Origin: Bog-756 sp035534835
Lineage (GTDB): Bacteria; Actinomycetota; Acidimicrobiia; Acidimicrobiales; RAAP-2
DNA: 11,806 nt
NCBI GenBank assembly: GCA_035534835.1
Contig: DATLRE010000141.1
Location: forward strand, 1 to 11,806
Direction of reading: 5' to 3'
Shown here: positions 1 through 6,775 of the stretch, piece by piece
Layout: every line of letters starts with the position of its first letter
How positions within the stretch are numbered: the stretch's first letter is position 1
Translations under genes and position numbers: made by a program
The notes under the pieces: model-generated
Databases searched by the model: none
Seen by the model: the letters and a program-made list of their open reading frames with translations, nothing else
What the model was told of the DNA's origin: nothing

Positions 1-1
1 G

Positions 2-796
2 TGGACGACGCTCAGCCGCGACGCACAGGGCATCGCCATCGACACCAGGACACTGACGGAGCCGGACGGGACCGTGATGACGGTGGTCCGGTTCCTCGCC
101 GGCCACGTCACCTACGACCTGCACATGGGCAGCCACGACCCGCCGACCGGGAGCGCCGTGATCGGCCCGGACTCCGGCCCGGCGATCAGCGCCACCGAGC
201 AGCCCGCCGTCCTCGCCTGCTTCAACGGGGGGTTCAAGCTCCGCGACCACCCGGGCGGGATCATCACGTCGGGCCAGGTCATCTCCCCGGTGGTGGCCGG
301 GTTCGCCGGACTCGTGATCGACGCCGCCGGGAACGGGACGGTCGGCGTCTGGGGCCAGGGGGTGCCGACGCCGGGAGACCCCGCGGTCAACGTGCGACAG
401 AACCTGGCACCGCTCATCGACCAGGGCACGGTGAGTCCCACCGTGAACAACCCTGCCGACTGGGGGTATCCGCTCGGCAACAACCCGCGTGTCCCGCGCA
501 GCGCCCTCGGCGAGGATGCGGCCGGCAACCTGATCTACGTGGCCGGCATGGCCGCCCTCCCGACGGACCTGGCGGGCGCCCTGACCACCGTCGGAGCCGT
601 GACCGCCTTGCAGCTCGACATCAATCCCTACACCATCCAGATGGACACGGCGTCCGTTCCCGGTGGTCCGCTCGTCGCCCAGGTCCCCGGCCAGCAGCGC
701 CCGGCGGACCAGTGCCAGGTCGGCTGGACGCGGGACTTCGTGGTCGTCCTGGCCAAATCGCAGGCCGCGCCCGCCGTCACGCCGTCCGGCGGCTGA
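2..796 (+). CDS. Phosphodiester glycosidase (NAGPA)-like domain protein, 5' truncated
   Basis: The reading frame is open from the left edge (base 2) to a TGA at 794-796, giving 264 visible residues; the true start lies outside the window. The protein shows an FNGGFK motif followed by a Gly-Gly-Ile-Ile-Thr-Ser-Gly stretch, and near the C terminus an LQLDINPYTIQMD segment. These match the pattern of the NAGPA family (phosphodiester glycosidase domain), which hydrolyses sugar phosphodiesters and in bacteria is usually secreted or on the cell surface. In the classical family the C-terminal motif is an Asp-Gly-Gly run; here it is Asp-Ile-Asn, so activity may differ. There is no transmembrane segment in the visible part. 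An internal GTG/ATG at 74/77 could be mistaken for a start, but homologous-looking sequence continues upstream of it. The next gene starts about 200 bp downstream under its own operator. Family assignment is fairly confident; substrate unknown. Confidence 0.7.
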   Translation, partial: WTTLSRDAQGIAIDTRTLTEPDGTVMTVVRFLAGHVTYDLHMGSHDPPTGSAVIGPDSGPAISATEQPAVLACFNGGFKLRDHPGGIITSGQVISPVVAGFAGLVIDAAGNGTVGVWGQGVPTPGDPAVNVRQNLAPLIDQGTVSPTVNNPADWGYPLGNNPRVPRSALGEDAAGNLIYVAGMAALPTDLAGALTTVGAVTALQLDINPYTIQMDTASVPGGPLVAQVPGQQRPADQCQVGWTRDFVVVLAKSQAAPAVTPSGG

Positions 797-920
797 TCCG
801 GGGATGCTGCGGACAGGGGCAGGCTCGGGCTCGCACATGCCGGCACGGTACGGGTCCCGCCTGACGACCGGGTGACGAACTCCACCCCGCCGTCCGTCGG
901 ACGTCGGCCACCACCTCACT

Positions 921-938
921 TATACCCCATAGGGTATA
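921..938. promoter_or_regulatory. CstR/CsoR-type operator A, upstream of rhodanese-tauE
   Basis: TATACCCCATAGGGTATA contains perfect 7-bp arms TATACCC and GGGTATA around a 4-bp centre. It is the best palindrome of four related 18-bp sites in the window and matches the A/T-flanked, G/C-tract operator style of the CsoR/RcnR family. The right arm contains TATACT (935-940), a good -10 hexamer for the downstream genes; no convincing -35 is seen. Repressor bound here would cover the -10. The rhodanese start is about 60 bp downstream. Confidence 0.75.
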
Positions 939-940
939 CT
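935..940 (+). promoter_or_regulatory. Candidate -10 box of the rhodanese-tauE promoter
   Basis: TATACT matches the TATAAT consensus at five of six positions and is embedded in the right arm of operator A. Transcription would begin near 947, giving a leader of about 50 nt with a strong Shine-Dalgarno at 986-992. No recognisable -35 lies 16-18 bp upstream, as is common for a regulated actinobacterial promoter. Confidence 0.4.
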
Positions 941-998
941 GGACCCTTCGCCGGAGTGCGCACGTGCGCGCCGGGTCCGTGGAGCGAGGAGGATGGCG

Positions 999-1355
999 AT
1001 GGGAACGTGGGGAACCGACGGTCCCGATGTCGGTGTCGGACCCCGGGAGGCGGTCGCGCTCCTGGCCGGGGCTGCCGTCCTGGTGGACGTCCGGGAGGAG
1101 TACGAGTGGGAGGCCGGTCACGTCGCCGGTGCGGTCCACCTGCCCCTCGGCCTGGTGCACACGCGACTCGACGAGCTCCCGCGCGACCGGCGGATCGTGG
1201 TGGTGTGCCGGTCCGGGCGACGCTCGGCCGGGGTCACCGATCTGCTCACCGGTTCCGCGTTCGATGCCGTGAACCTCGACGGCGGACTGCTGGCCTGGGT
1301 CGAGGCCGGGCTCCCCCTCGAGACCGATCATGGGGACGAGGGACAGGTGGCGTGA
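999..1355 (+). CDS. Single-domain rhodanese (sulfurtransferase)
   Basis: This 118-residue protein is one rhodanese domain. It has the LVDVREEYEWEAGHVAGAVHLP segment (about residues 28-49; family pattern D-V-R...E...GHI.GA) and the active-site loop C70-R-S-G-R-R, matching CxxGxR, in which Cys70 would carry a persulfide. The C-terminal NLDGGLLAWVEAGLPL segment is also typical. Two in-frame ATGs exist, at 993 and 999. The Shine-Dalgarno GAGGAGG (986-992) touches the first but sits 6 nt before the second, so 999 is preferred. The stop overlaps the tauE start (GTGA), indicating translational coupling. It is likely cytoplasmic, accepting sulfane sulfur produced by the SQR encoded nearby and passing it on; this role is inferred from the shared operator and neighbours. 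Rhodanese-tauE pairing is common in sulfide-responsive clusters. Confidence 0.9.
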   Translation: MGTWGTDGPDVGVGPREAVALLAGAAVLVDVREEYEWEAGHVAGAVHLPLGLVHTRLDELPRDRRIVVVCRSGRRSAGVTDLLTGSAFDAVNLDGGLLAWVEAGLPLETDHGDEGQVA

Positions 1356-2326
1356 GGCTCCTCCTGGGACTCCCGCTCGGCATCCTCATCGGGATGGCGC
1401 TTGGTGCGCTGGGGGGTGGGGGCTCGATCCTCGCCGTCCCCGCCCTCGTCTACGTCGTGGGCCTCGGCCCGAAGTCCGCGGTGACCACGTCCCTGGTGGT
1501 CGTGGGCGTGGCCTCGCTCGGCGGGATGGTCGGCCACTGGCGGGGGGAGCGCGTCCGGGTGGCGGCCGGCCTGTGGTTCGGCATCGCCGGGATCGGCGGG
1601 TCGCTGCTCGGGTCGCGGCTGAACCGGGCCGTCGACCCCACCGTGCTGCTCCTCGGCTTCTCGGTCCTGATGCTCATCGCCGCCTGGCGCATGTGGGCAT
1701 CGACCCGGCCGCAGGCTCCCGTGTCCCCCGACGGGGAGCCGACCCTGGTCCCGGCTGCCGGCGGCCGTCCGGGGCACGCCGCGGTGGGGGCGGAAGGGCT
1801 CCCGGAAGCCCCCCTGCACCTGGCCCACCCCCCGGCGCGGCGCCCCACGGCCTACGTGGTGGCCAGCTTCGTCGTGGCCGGCACGGCCGTCGGCTTCATG
1901 ACGGGGTTCTTCGGCGTGGGCGGCGGGTTCATCATCGTGCCCGTCCTCGTGCTCGCCCTCGGCTTCGACATGCCCGAAGCGGTCGGGACCTCGCTCCTGA
2001 TCATCGCCATCAACTCGGGCGTCGCCCTCGCCTCGCGTCTGGCCACGACCGGCGTCGACTGGCACGTGGCCGTGCCCTTCACCATCGCGGCGCTGCTCGG
2101 CGCGCTCGTGGGCAACCGCGTCGTCGCGCGCCTGCCCTCGACGCACCTCGTGCGCTCGTTTTCCGCGCTGTTGGTGGTGGTGGCGCTCTACACCCTGGTC
2201 GACTCGCTCGTGGCACCCCCGACCGGAACGCATACCCGGGCGGTGCCGCCCGCCTCGGTGGTCCACCACACCGCACTGCCGCCGGCCGCGGTGGTCCACT
2301 ACACCGCACTGCCGCCCGTCCGCTGA
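1352..2326 (+). CDS. TauE/SafE-family sulfite/sulfonate exporter (TSUP permease)
   Basis: This 324-residue membrane protein starts at GTG 1352, overlapping the rhodanese stop by 4 bp, with GAGGGA at 1338-1343 as ribosome binding site. It shows the two-fold TauE/SafE repeat: GALGGGGSILAVP at residues 18-30 and GFFGVGGGFIIVPVLV at 185-200, each followed by hydrophobic helices, for about 8 membrane segments. A hydrophilic Pro/Gly-rich linker (about 117-165) joins the halves. The family exports sulfite, sulfoacetate, thiosulfate or related anions. In cst-type operons it is thought to remove oxidised sulfur products, which fits the rhodanese partner and operator A upstream. The final 28 residues are unusual: an 11-residue unit (A-V/L-P-P-A-S/A-V-V-H-H/Y-T) occurs twice in tandem and begins a third time. 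The extension is not part of the usual family fold. The exact substrate cannot be read from sequence. Confidence 0.88.
   Translation: MRLLLGLPLGILIGMALGALGGGGSILAVPALVYVVGLGPKSAVTTSLVVVGVASLGGMVGHWRGERVRVAAGLWFGIAGIGGSLLGSRLNRAVDPTVLLLGFSVLMLIAAWRMWASTRPQAPVSPDGEPTLVPAAGGRPGHAAVGAEGLPEAPLHLAHPPARRPTAYVVASFVVAGTAVGFMTGFFGVGGGFIIVPVLVLALGFDMPEAVGTSLLIIAINSGVALASRLATTGVDWHVAVPFTIAALLGALVGNRVVARLPSTHLVRSFSALLVVVALYTLVDSLVAPPTGTHTRAVPPASVVHHTALPPAAVVHYTALPPVR
2244..2320 (+). repeat. 33-bp tandem repeat within the tauE 3' end
   Basis: Bases 2244-2276 and 2277-2309 are direct copies differing at 3 of 33 positions, and 2310-2320 begins a third copy. The period is a multiple of three, so it encodes an in-frame 11-residue repeat at the TauE C terminus. 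Each unit contains GTGGTCCAC, itself an imperfect palindrome. Confidence 0.85.
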
Positions 2327-2347
2327 CCCTCCACCGTCGTGCCGGCA

Positions 2348-2366
2348 CCCGGAGCCCCCGTCCGGG
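2348..2366. terminator. Possible hairpin between convergent tauE and the small ORF
   Basis: CCCGGA and TCCGGG form a 6-bp stem with a 7-nt loop in the 64-bp gap between two convergent stop codons. No T-tract follows on either strand, so it is at best a weak intrinsic terminator; position is the main argument. Confidence 0.3.
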
Positions 2367-2390
2367 CGGCGCTGCCGCGGCCGGGCTCGT

Positions 2391-2543
2391 TCAGCGCTGC
2401 TCCTTGCGGATGATCCTCACCATCTTGGCGTTGATGGCCACGAACCTCCCGAGCTGGACGAGCAGGTTGGTGCGCGCCCGCAGCGTCCGGGCCGTCGGGA
2501 GCGGTGCGTCGGCGATGTCGGTGTCGGTGTCGGTGTCGTCCAT
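2391..2543 (-). CDS. Small 50-residue protein downstream of sqr, unknown function
   Basis: A 50-codon ORF starts at ATG 2543, 14 nt after the sqr stop, with a near-perfect ribosome binding site (GAGGAGGG, 4-5 nt before ATG). The strong signal and tight spacing support translation as the second gene of the sqr unit. The N terminus is acidic with an Asp-Thr repeat (residues 2-9), encoded by about 3.5 copies of a GTCGGT hexanucleotide. The C-terminal half (TNLLVQLGRFVAINAKMVRIIRKEQ) alternates hydrophobic and basic residues and would form an amphipathic, positively charged helix, suggesting peripheral membrane attachment. I do not recognise a named family. By position it could be an accessory or membrane-tethering partner of SQR, but this is inference. 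Very small genes like this are often missed in annotation. Confidence 0.65.
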   Translation of the reverse strand: MDDTDTDTDIADAPLPTARTLRARTNLLVQLGRFVAINAKMVRIIRKEQR

Positions 2544-2557
2544 CGTGCCCTCCTCGC

Positions 2558-4015
2558 CTACTCGGGGATCAGGTGCCAGCCGGGGCGGGCCTTGGCCTTG
2601 TACAGGAACAGGTAGTGCAGCATCAGCTTGATCCAGTGCCCGGCCAGGCCGATCTCGCCGAAGGTGTCCTTCAGGCTCCGCCCGGTTCCCGGGTACTTCG
2701 CCAGGTCGGGCACGACGGGGTACATCGTCATGGAGGCCGCACTCCCCCGCCGGAGCCCGGAGCCGGCCGACGCCACGCACGCCGCCCCCATGTCCGCCAT
2801 CGACGCGGCGTGGACGCGGGCGCCTTCCCCGTGCTCGATCATCGCAGCGACGCTGGCGGCCGCCGACTTGCCCATGATGCCGGACGGCATCCCGGTCCGG
2901 GGGGGCGACGGCGTGATGACGGTGCCGGAGGGCGACGTCCTCGGCCGCGAGATCTGGTGGGGCGGGGCGAAGGCGATCCCGACGGCGAAGATGTGCGGGA
3001 ACCGGGGCACCTGGTAGGTGCTGGGCCAGTCCTCGGCCCGCCACTCCTCGAACGGCTTGGCCGAGTAGTCGGCGTCCACCTTCATGAATCCGTTCGGAGC
3101 GAAGAGCTGGTCGGTGATGTCGTCCCCGGCGGCGTCGAACGCCTGGAGCCCGACCCCCCGGAACGGTGGCAGGAGCATGGCGAAGTCGAAGGCGAGGGAC
3201 CCTTTCGACCCGTCGACCCGTTCGTAGTGGACCACGCCCTCGTCGACGCGTTCGACGTGCGCCCCGGTGATCGCCCGGATCCCCCGCTCGCGGAAGAGCG
3301 ACTCCGTCCACAGCTTCGACGTCGTCTGGAACCCCTGCTGGGTGAACGTCAGGCCGCCGACGCCGAAGTCGCCCAGCTCGTACTCGTTGGTGAGGTAGAC
3401 GATGTCGGCCAGGTCCCGCACCCCGGCCTGGCGGACCTCGTGCTCCACGTTGAAGGCGTACTCGAACGCCGCTCCCTCGCAGGTGCAGGTCCCGTGTCCC
3501 ATCCCGACGACGAGGACCTGGCGCTCACCCTTCCGCATCCGGGCGATCGACGCCTGGAGCGCAGCCGACGCCTCGGTGGCGTGGCCCGACGTGCAGACCG
3601 AGTAGGAGTGACCCTCCGGACCGAGGCCGGGCGTGGCCCCGAAGTTGAGCTTCGGGCCGGTGGCGTTGACCAGGAAGTCGTACTCGATCGTCCCGGGCTC
3701 GCCGGCCCGGGCCGGGTCCGTGTAGGTGACGTCCACGAAGGGACGGGACCGCGACCCGTCGCCTTCGGGGTGGATCGCCGTGGCCAGCGCCTGGTGGTAC
3801 TCGATGCCCGTGCGCCGGTAGACGGGGGCGAGCGCGAAGGTGACCTGTTCGGTCCGCATCCGCCCGACCCCGACCCAGATGTTCGACGGGATCCAGTTCC
3901 AGCTCGAGTTCGGGGTCACCACGACCACCTCGTCGGAGCGCTTCAGCATCCGGGTGAGGTGGAGCGCCGCGGTGTGCCCGGCGATCCCTCCGCCCAGTAC
4001 GACGACTCGTGCCAT
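2558..4015 (-). CDS. sqr: Sulfide:quinone oxidoreductase family flavoprotein
   Basis: This 485-residue protein opens with an FAD-binding Rossmann motif (VVVLGGGIAGHTAALHL, residues 4-20). Further flavin and active-site features are an NATGPKLNF segment (117-125), C141 in VCTSGHA, the CTC pair C177/C179 in GMGHGTCTCEGAAFEYAF, and the late GIAFAPPH segment (346-353). A C-terminal amphipathic stretch HWIKLMLHYLFLYKAKARPGWHLIPE (460-485) is typical of SQR membrane anchoring. SQR oxidises sulfide at the cytoplasmic membrane, passes electrons to quinone and yields polysulfide or a persulfide on an acceptor. Which cysteines form the redox pair cannot be settled by eye; C141 and one of C177/C179 are candidates, and C413 is extra. 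Length is slightly above the usual 400-430. The ATG at 4015 has GGAGG about 6 nt upstream. It is preceded by operator B and followed by a small co-transcribed ORF. A flavocytochrome-type or other NDH-2-like enzyme is less likely given this context. Confidence 0.88.
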   Translation of the reverse strand: MARVVVLGGGIAGHTAALHLTRMLKRSDEVVVVTPNSSWNWIPSNIWVGVGRMRTEQVTFALAPVYRRTGIEYHQALATAIHPEGDGSRSRPFVDVTYTDPARAGEPGTIEYDFLVNATGPKLNFGATPGLGPEGHSYSVCTSGHATEASAALQASIARMRKGERQVLVVGMGHGTCTCEGAAFEYAFNVEHEVRQAGVRDLADIVYLTNEYELGDFGVGGLTFTQQGFQTTSKLWTESLFRERGIRAITGAHVERVDEGVVHYERVDGSKGSLAFDFAMLLPPFRGVGLQAFDAAGDDITDQLFAPNGFMKVDADYSAKPFEEWRAEDWPSTYQVPRFPHIFAVGIAFAPPHQISRPRTSPSGTVITPSPPRTGMPSGIMGKSAAASVAAMIEHGEGARVHAASMADMGAACVASAGSGLRRGSAASMTMYPVVPDLAKYPGTGRSLKDTFGEIGLAGHWIKLMLHYLFLYKAKARPGWHLIPE

Positions 4016-4044
4016 CTCCGGCCTCCATCCCTCCGCTGGAGGTC

Positions 4045-4073
4045 AGCCTAACAAGTACCCCATAGGGTATAAG
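4045..4073 (-). promoter_or_regulatory. Candidate sqr promoter with operator in the spacer
   Basis: On the minus strand, CTTATA (4073-4068) and TAGGCT (4050-4045, a TANNNT box) are separated by exactly 17 bp, and operator B fills the spacer. Transcription would start near 4038, giving a leader of about 23 nt. The same arrangement, with a better -35, occurs before the MMPL gene. Confidence 0.45.
4054..4071. promoter_or_regulatory. CstR/CsoR-type operator B, upstream of sqr
   Basis: AGTACCCCATAGGGTATA is identical to operator A at 16 of 18 positions, including the core TACCCCATAGGGTATA. It lies 39 bp before the sqr ATG, between the regulator stop and sqr, and overlaps the candidate promoter spacer. 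Bound repressor would block sqr transcription. Confidence 0.75.
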
Positions 4074-4153
4074 GTCCCATCTTCGGGGCGGGGGGCCCGC
4101 TCACCTGCCTGCGGTCGTGCGCGGCGCGCCTCCCCCCGGTGCCTGTCCGACGG

Positions 4154-4423
4154 TCACGCCAGCTTGGTGAAGAGGCGCTGGACCTCGTCCAGCGGGTACC
4201 CGGACTCGGCCGCCTCCTCGGGATGCTGCACGCAGTACGTGAGCCCGCTGGCGAGGAGCCGGAAGCCGACCTGTTCCAGCGCCTTGGTCGCCGCGCTGAG
4301 CTGGGTCACGATGTCCCGGCACTCGCGGCCCTCGGCCAGCATCGACTCGACGGCGTGCACCTGCCCCTCGGCCCGGCGCAGGCGCGTCCGCAGTTCGGCG
4401 ACCACCTCCTCGTCCAGATCCAT
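4154..4423 (-). CDS. CsoR/RcnR-family repressor, CstR-like (persulfide-sensing type)
   Basis: This 89-residue, probably all-helical protein has the family core RLRRAEGQVHAVESMLAEGRECRDIVTQLSAATKALEQVG (residues 14-53). Family members are tetramers that bind GC-tract palindromes and release DNA on sensing. The sensing positions are Cys35 and Cys64. The position four residues before Cys64, which is the copper-ligand histidine in CsoR (Mtb His61), is Gly60 here, and the residue before Cys35 is Glu rather than the CsoR second-shell Tyr. Two cysteines without the histidine is the CstR pattern, in which sulfane sulfur forms di- to tetrasulfide bridges between them. SQR, rhodanese and TauE neighbours agree. 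Start ATG 4423 has AAGGAG 5 nt upstream. It lies 62 nt behind the MMPL gene and probably shares its transcript, so it would be autoregulated through operators C1/C2. A metal or formaldehyde sensor is possible but less supported. Confidence 0.88.
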   Translation of the reverse strand: MDLDEEVVAELRTRLRRAEGQVHAVESMLAEGRECRDIVTQLSAATKALEQVGFRLLASGLTYCVQHPEEAAESGYPLDEVQRLFTKLA

Positions 4424-4445
4424 GGTCACTCCTTCCTCCTCCCGC

Positions 4446-4482
4446 GGGCCCGGCGTCGCCGACCCGTCCGCGGCGACGGCCC
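4446..4482 (-). other. Intercistronic stem-loop between MMPL gene and regulator
   Basis: CGTCGCCG (4454-4461) and CGGCGACG (4471-4478) are perfect 8-bp complements around a 9-nt loop. The stem can be prolonged beyond a small bulge by GGGCC (4446-4450) with GGCCC (4478-4482). It sits just after the MMPL stop and about 20 nt before the regulator's ribosome binding site. There is no U-tract. It could act as a partial terminator or an RNA-stability element separating the levels of the two products. Confidence 0.4.
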
Positions 4483-4485
4483 GTG

Positions 4486-6717
4486 TCAGTGCGAGAACTT
4501 CACCTTGGGCAGGAGCCGGCCGAGCCACTTCGGCTGGTGCCAGGCGCTGTGGCCACCGAGGCGCAGGACCACCGGGAGCACGACCAGGCGCACGACCAGG
4601 GCGTCGAGTGCCACGGCGATGGCCAGGATCACCCCCATCTCCTTGGGGGCCAGGGGGCCCGACAGGGCGAAGGTCAAGAAGACGGCGACCATGACGGCCG
4701 CGGCCGACAGGACGACCCGTCCCGAGGTCCGCATCGACCCGACCATGGCGTGCTCGGGATCCGGGTGCGTCTCGTAGCGCTCCTTGGCCGCCGAGAGCAT
4801 GAACAACGTGTAGTCCATGGCCACGCCGAACACCATGGCCCCGAAGAACAGGGGGGCCCATGCGTCGATGAATCCCTGGGGCTGGAACCCGAGCGGGCCG
4901 GCCAGGAAGCCGTTCTGGAAGATGAGTCGCCCGATCCCGAAGGCACCGGCCACCGAGAGCGCCGTGATGACCACCCCCATCGCGGCGATCAGCGGGGCGC
5001 CCAGGGCGATCAGGAGCAGCAGGAACCCGAGCACGCCCAGGATCCCGAGCACCAGCGGCGTGTGCGCGGCCAGCGACTGCTGGAGGTCGTGGTTCTCGGC
5101 TGCCGCACCCCCGATCAGGGTGCCGGCGGGGAGGACCTGGCGGAGGCGGTCGATGGTCGCACCCGTGGCGGTCGTCGACGGTCCCGAGGTCGGGACCACC
5201 TGGTCGAACGTCCATCCGGCGTTGGTCGGTCCGGGGATGGCTCCCGCCACCCCGGGCGTGTGGGCGAGCGTGGCCATCGCCTGCGCCTGGGCACCCGCCG
5301 GGACCAGGACCTGGAGGGTCCCCGGTGCGCCGGCGCCGAAGGACGCGGTCACCTGGTCGTAGCCGACCCTGGCGTTGGCCGTGGGCGGGACGATGGTGAT
5401 CGACGGCATGTTGGTGCGCATCCCGATGACCGGTGCGGCGGCCAGGAGGAGGAGGACCAGAGCGGCCGCCCCCGCCGGGAAGGGATGGCGCCACAGGAAC
5501 CGGCCCCACGAGTGGAGCATCCGGTCGAGTGGGCCCTCGCCCTCGGGTCGGGGCTTGCGGCTCAGGCGGATCTTGCCCTTGTTGATGTTGGTGCCGAGCT
5601 TGCCCAGCACGGCCGGCAGCAGGGTGAGGGTGGCGGCGAGCACCGCGACCACCGACAGCATGATCCCGAGGGCCATGGACCGGAACGCCGGACTCGGCAC
5701 GATGAGGATGGCGGCGAGCGAGGCCAGCACGGTCAGGGCGCTGAACGCCACGGCCTTGCCGGCGGTGTCGACGGTCTCGGCCACCGAGGCGACAATGGCG
5801 TCCCGGTCACCGGGCTCCGCCCCCCGTCGCTCGAGTGCCGCCCGGAAGCGCATGACGAGGAAGAGGGCGTAGTCGATCCCCAGGGCCAGGGCGAACATCA
5901 GGGCGAAGTTCAGTGCCCAGATCGAGACCGGGGTGAACTTCGTGGTGATCACGAGGGCGCCCGCCGCCACCAACAGACCGGCCATGGTGAGCAGCAGCGG
6001 CAGTCCGGCGGCCACCAGGCTCCCGAAGGCGATGACCAGGATGATGATGGTCACCGGCCAGGAGAAGAGCTCCGAGCGGAGCATGGCGGAGCGGTTGGCG
6101 TTGTTGAAGTTCGCCCACAGCGCGCTGTCACCGGTCAGGGTCACGGTGACGCCGGACGAGGACAGTGCGGCCAGCTTGGGCTGGACGGCGTCGGCGGCCT
6201 GCACCATCTTGTTGGAGTCGGCAGCCGACCCGGCGGTGATGATCGCCGTCCGACCGTCCCGCGACAGCGAGACGCCGGCCTGGGGCGGCACCACCGTGGA
6301 CACCCGCGGATCGCTCCGCAGCACGTTCGTCGCCTCGGCCACGACGGCGCGGGCCCGCGGGTCGGACGCGATCGGGCCGTTGTGGTCGACGATCACGACC
6401 TGCAGCCCGGTGGCGCCGAGGCCGGAGAAGTCCTTTTCGATGACCGCCCGTGCGGCGACGGACTGGCTGTTGGACGCCTGCCACCCGGCGCCGGCCAGCG
6501 AACTCTCGACGTGGATGGCGAAGAACCCGAAGACCAGGAGGACCAGCGCCCACCCGATGAGCACGTGGCGGAAGTGGGTGGCGGCCCAGGCGCCGAGCCG
6601 GGCGAACGGACTGGGACGGGTCCCGTGGGCCGCGGCGCCGTCGGTCGGCCGACCGGGTCCGTCCGCGGGTGCCGGGGCACGGGACGGGTCGAGATCGGTT
6701 CCTGGGGCAACAGTCAT
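4486..6717 (-). CDS. MMPL/RND-family membrane transporter
   Basis: This 743-residue protein has the MMPL layout. A hydrophilic N-terminal tail is followed by TM1 (about 51-70), a large extracytoplasmic domain (71-215) and a block of five helices (about 219-372). A second TM (412-432), extracytoplasmic domain (433-550) and helix block (553-718) follow. Hallmarks are ALGIDYALFLVMRFRAALERR (D282-Y283) and the symmetric GVAMDYTLFMLSAAKERYE (D635-Y636), the proton-relay Asp-Tyr pairs of TM4 and TM10. MMPL proteins are proton-driven exporters of lipids, siderophores or drugs in actinobacteria. The ATG at 6717 (AAAGGA 8 nt upstream) is preferred over GTG at 6753, which has no ribosome binding site. 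Two operators and a promoter lie 60-110 bp upstream, and the CstR-like regulator follows on the same strand. Substrate is unknown; context suggests a stress-linked role in sulfide or persulfide exposure, which is inference. Confidence 0.9.
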   Translation of the reverse strand: MTVAPGTDLDPSRAPAPADGPGRPTDGAAAHGTRPSPFARLGAWAATHFRHVLIGWALVLLVFGFFAIHVESSLAGAGWQASNSQSVAARAVIEKDFSGLGATGLQVVIVDHNGPIASDPRARAVVAEATNVLRSDPRVSTVVPPQAGVSLSRDGRTAIITAGSAADSNKMVQAADAVQPKLAALSSSGVTVTLTGDSALWANFNNANRSAMLRSELFSWPVTIIILVIAFGSLVAAGLPLLLTMAGLLVAAGALVITTKFTPVSIWALNFALMFALALGIDYALFLVMRFRAALERRGAEPGDRDAIVASVAETVDTAGKAVAFSALTVLASLAAILIVPSPAFRSMALGIMLSVVAVLAATLTLLPAVLGKLGTNINKGKIRLSRKPRPEGEGPLDRMLHSWGRFLWRHPFPAGAAALVLLLLAAAPVIGMRTNMPSITIVPPTANARVGYDQVTASFGAGAPGTLQVLVPAGAQAQAMATLAHTPGVAGAIPGPTNAGWTFDQVVPTSGPSTTATGATIDRLRQVLPAGTLIGGAAAENHDLQQSLAAHTPLVLGILGVLGFLLLLIALGAPLIAAMGVVITALSVAGAFGIGRLIFQNGFLAGPLGFQPQGFIDAWAPLFFGAMVFGVAMDYTLFMLSAAKERYETHPDPEHAMVGSMRTSGRVVLSAAAVMVAVFLTFALSGPLAPKEMGVILAIAVALDALVVRLVVLPVVLRLGGHSAWHQPKWLGRLLPKVKFSH

Positions 6718-6775
6718 GGGGGCAGTCCTTTGCTCGGCCGGCGTCCGCAGCACCGCCGGGCGGGGCGCACGCGTG

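Noticed and set aside
891..903. CGTCCG-T-CGGACG as a terminator of the first gene
   Set aside because: The loop is a single base, so the usable stem is only about 5 bp, and it lies almost 100 bp after the stop with no T-tract.
872..1351. Upstream extension of the tauE frame to 872
   Set aside because: The extension is Arg/Gly/Pro-rich and overlaps the real rhodanese gene and operator A; TauE homology starts at the GTG at 1352.
4195..4202. GGGTACCC inside the regulator gene as a further operator
   Set aside because: It is a palindrome with the two half-sites in the wrong order and does not fit the 18-bp pattern.
4154..4423. Copper-sensing CsoR controlling copper export
   Set aside because: The histidine ligand is absent, and no copper ATPase, metallothionein or copper chaperone is nearby; the neighbours are sulfide genes.
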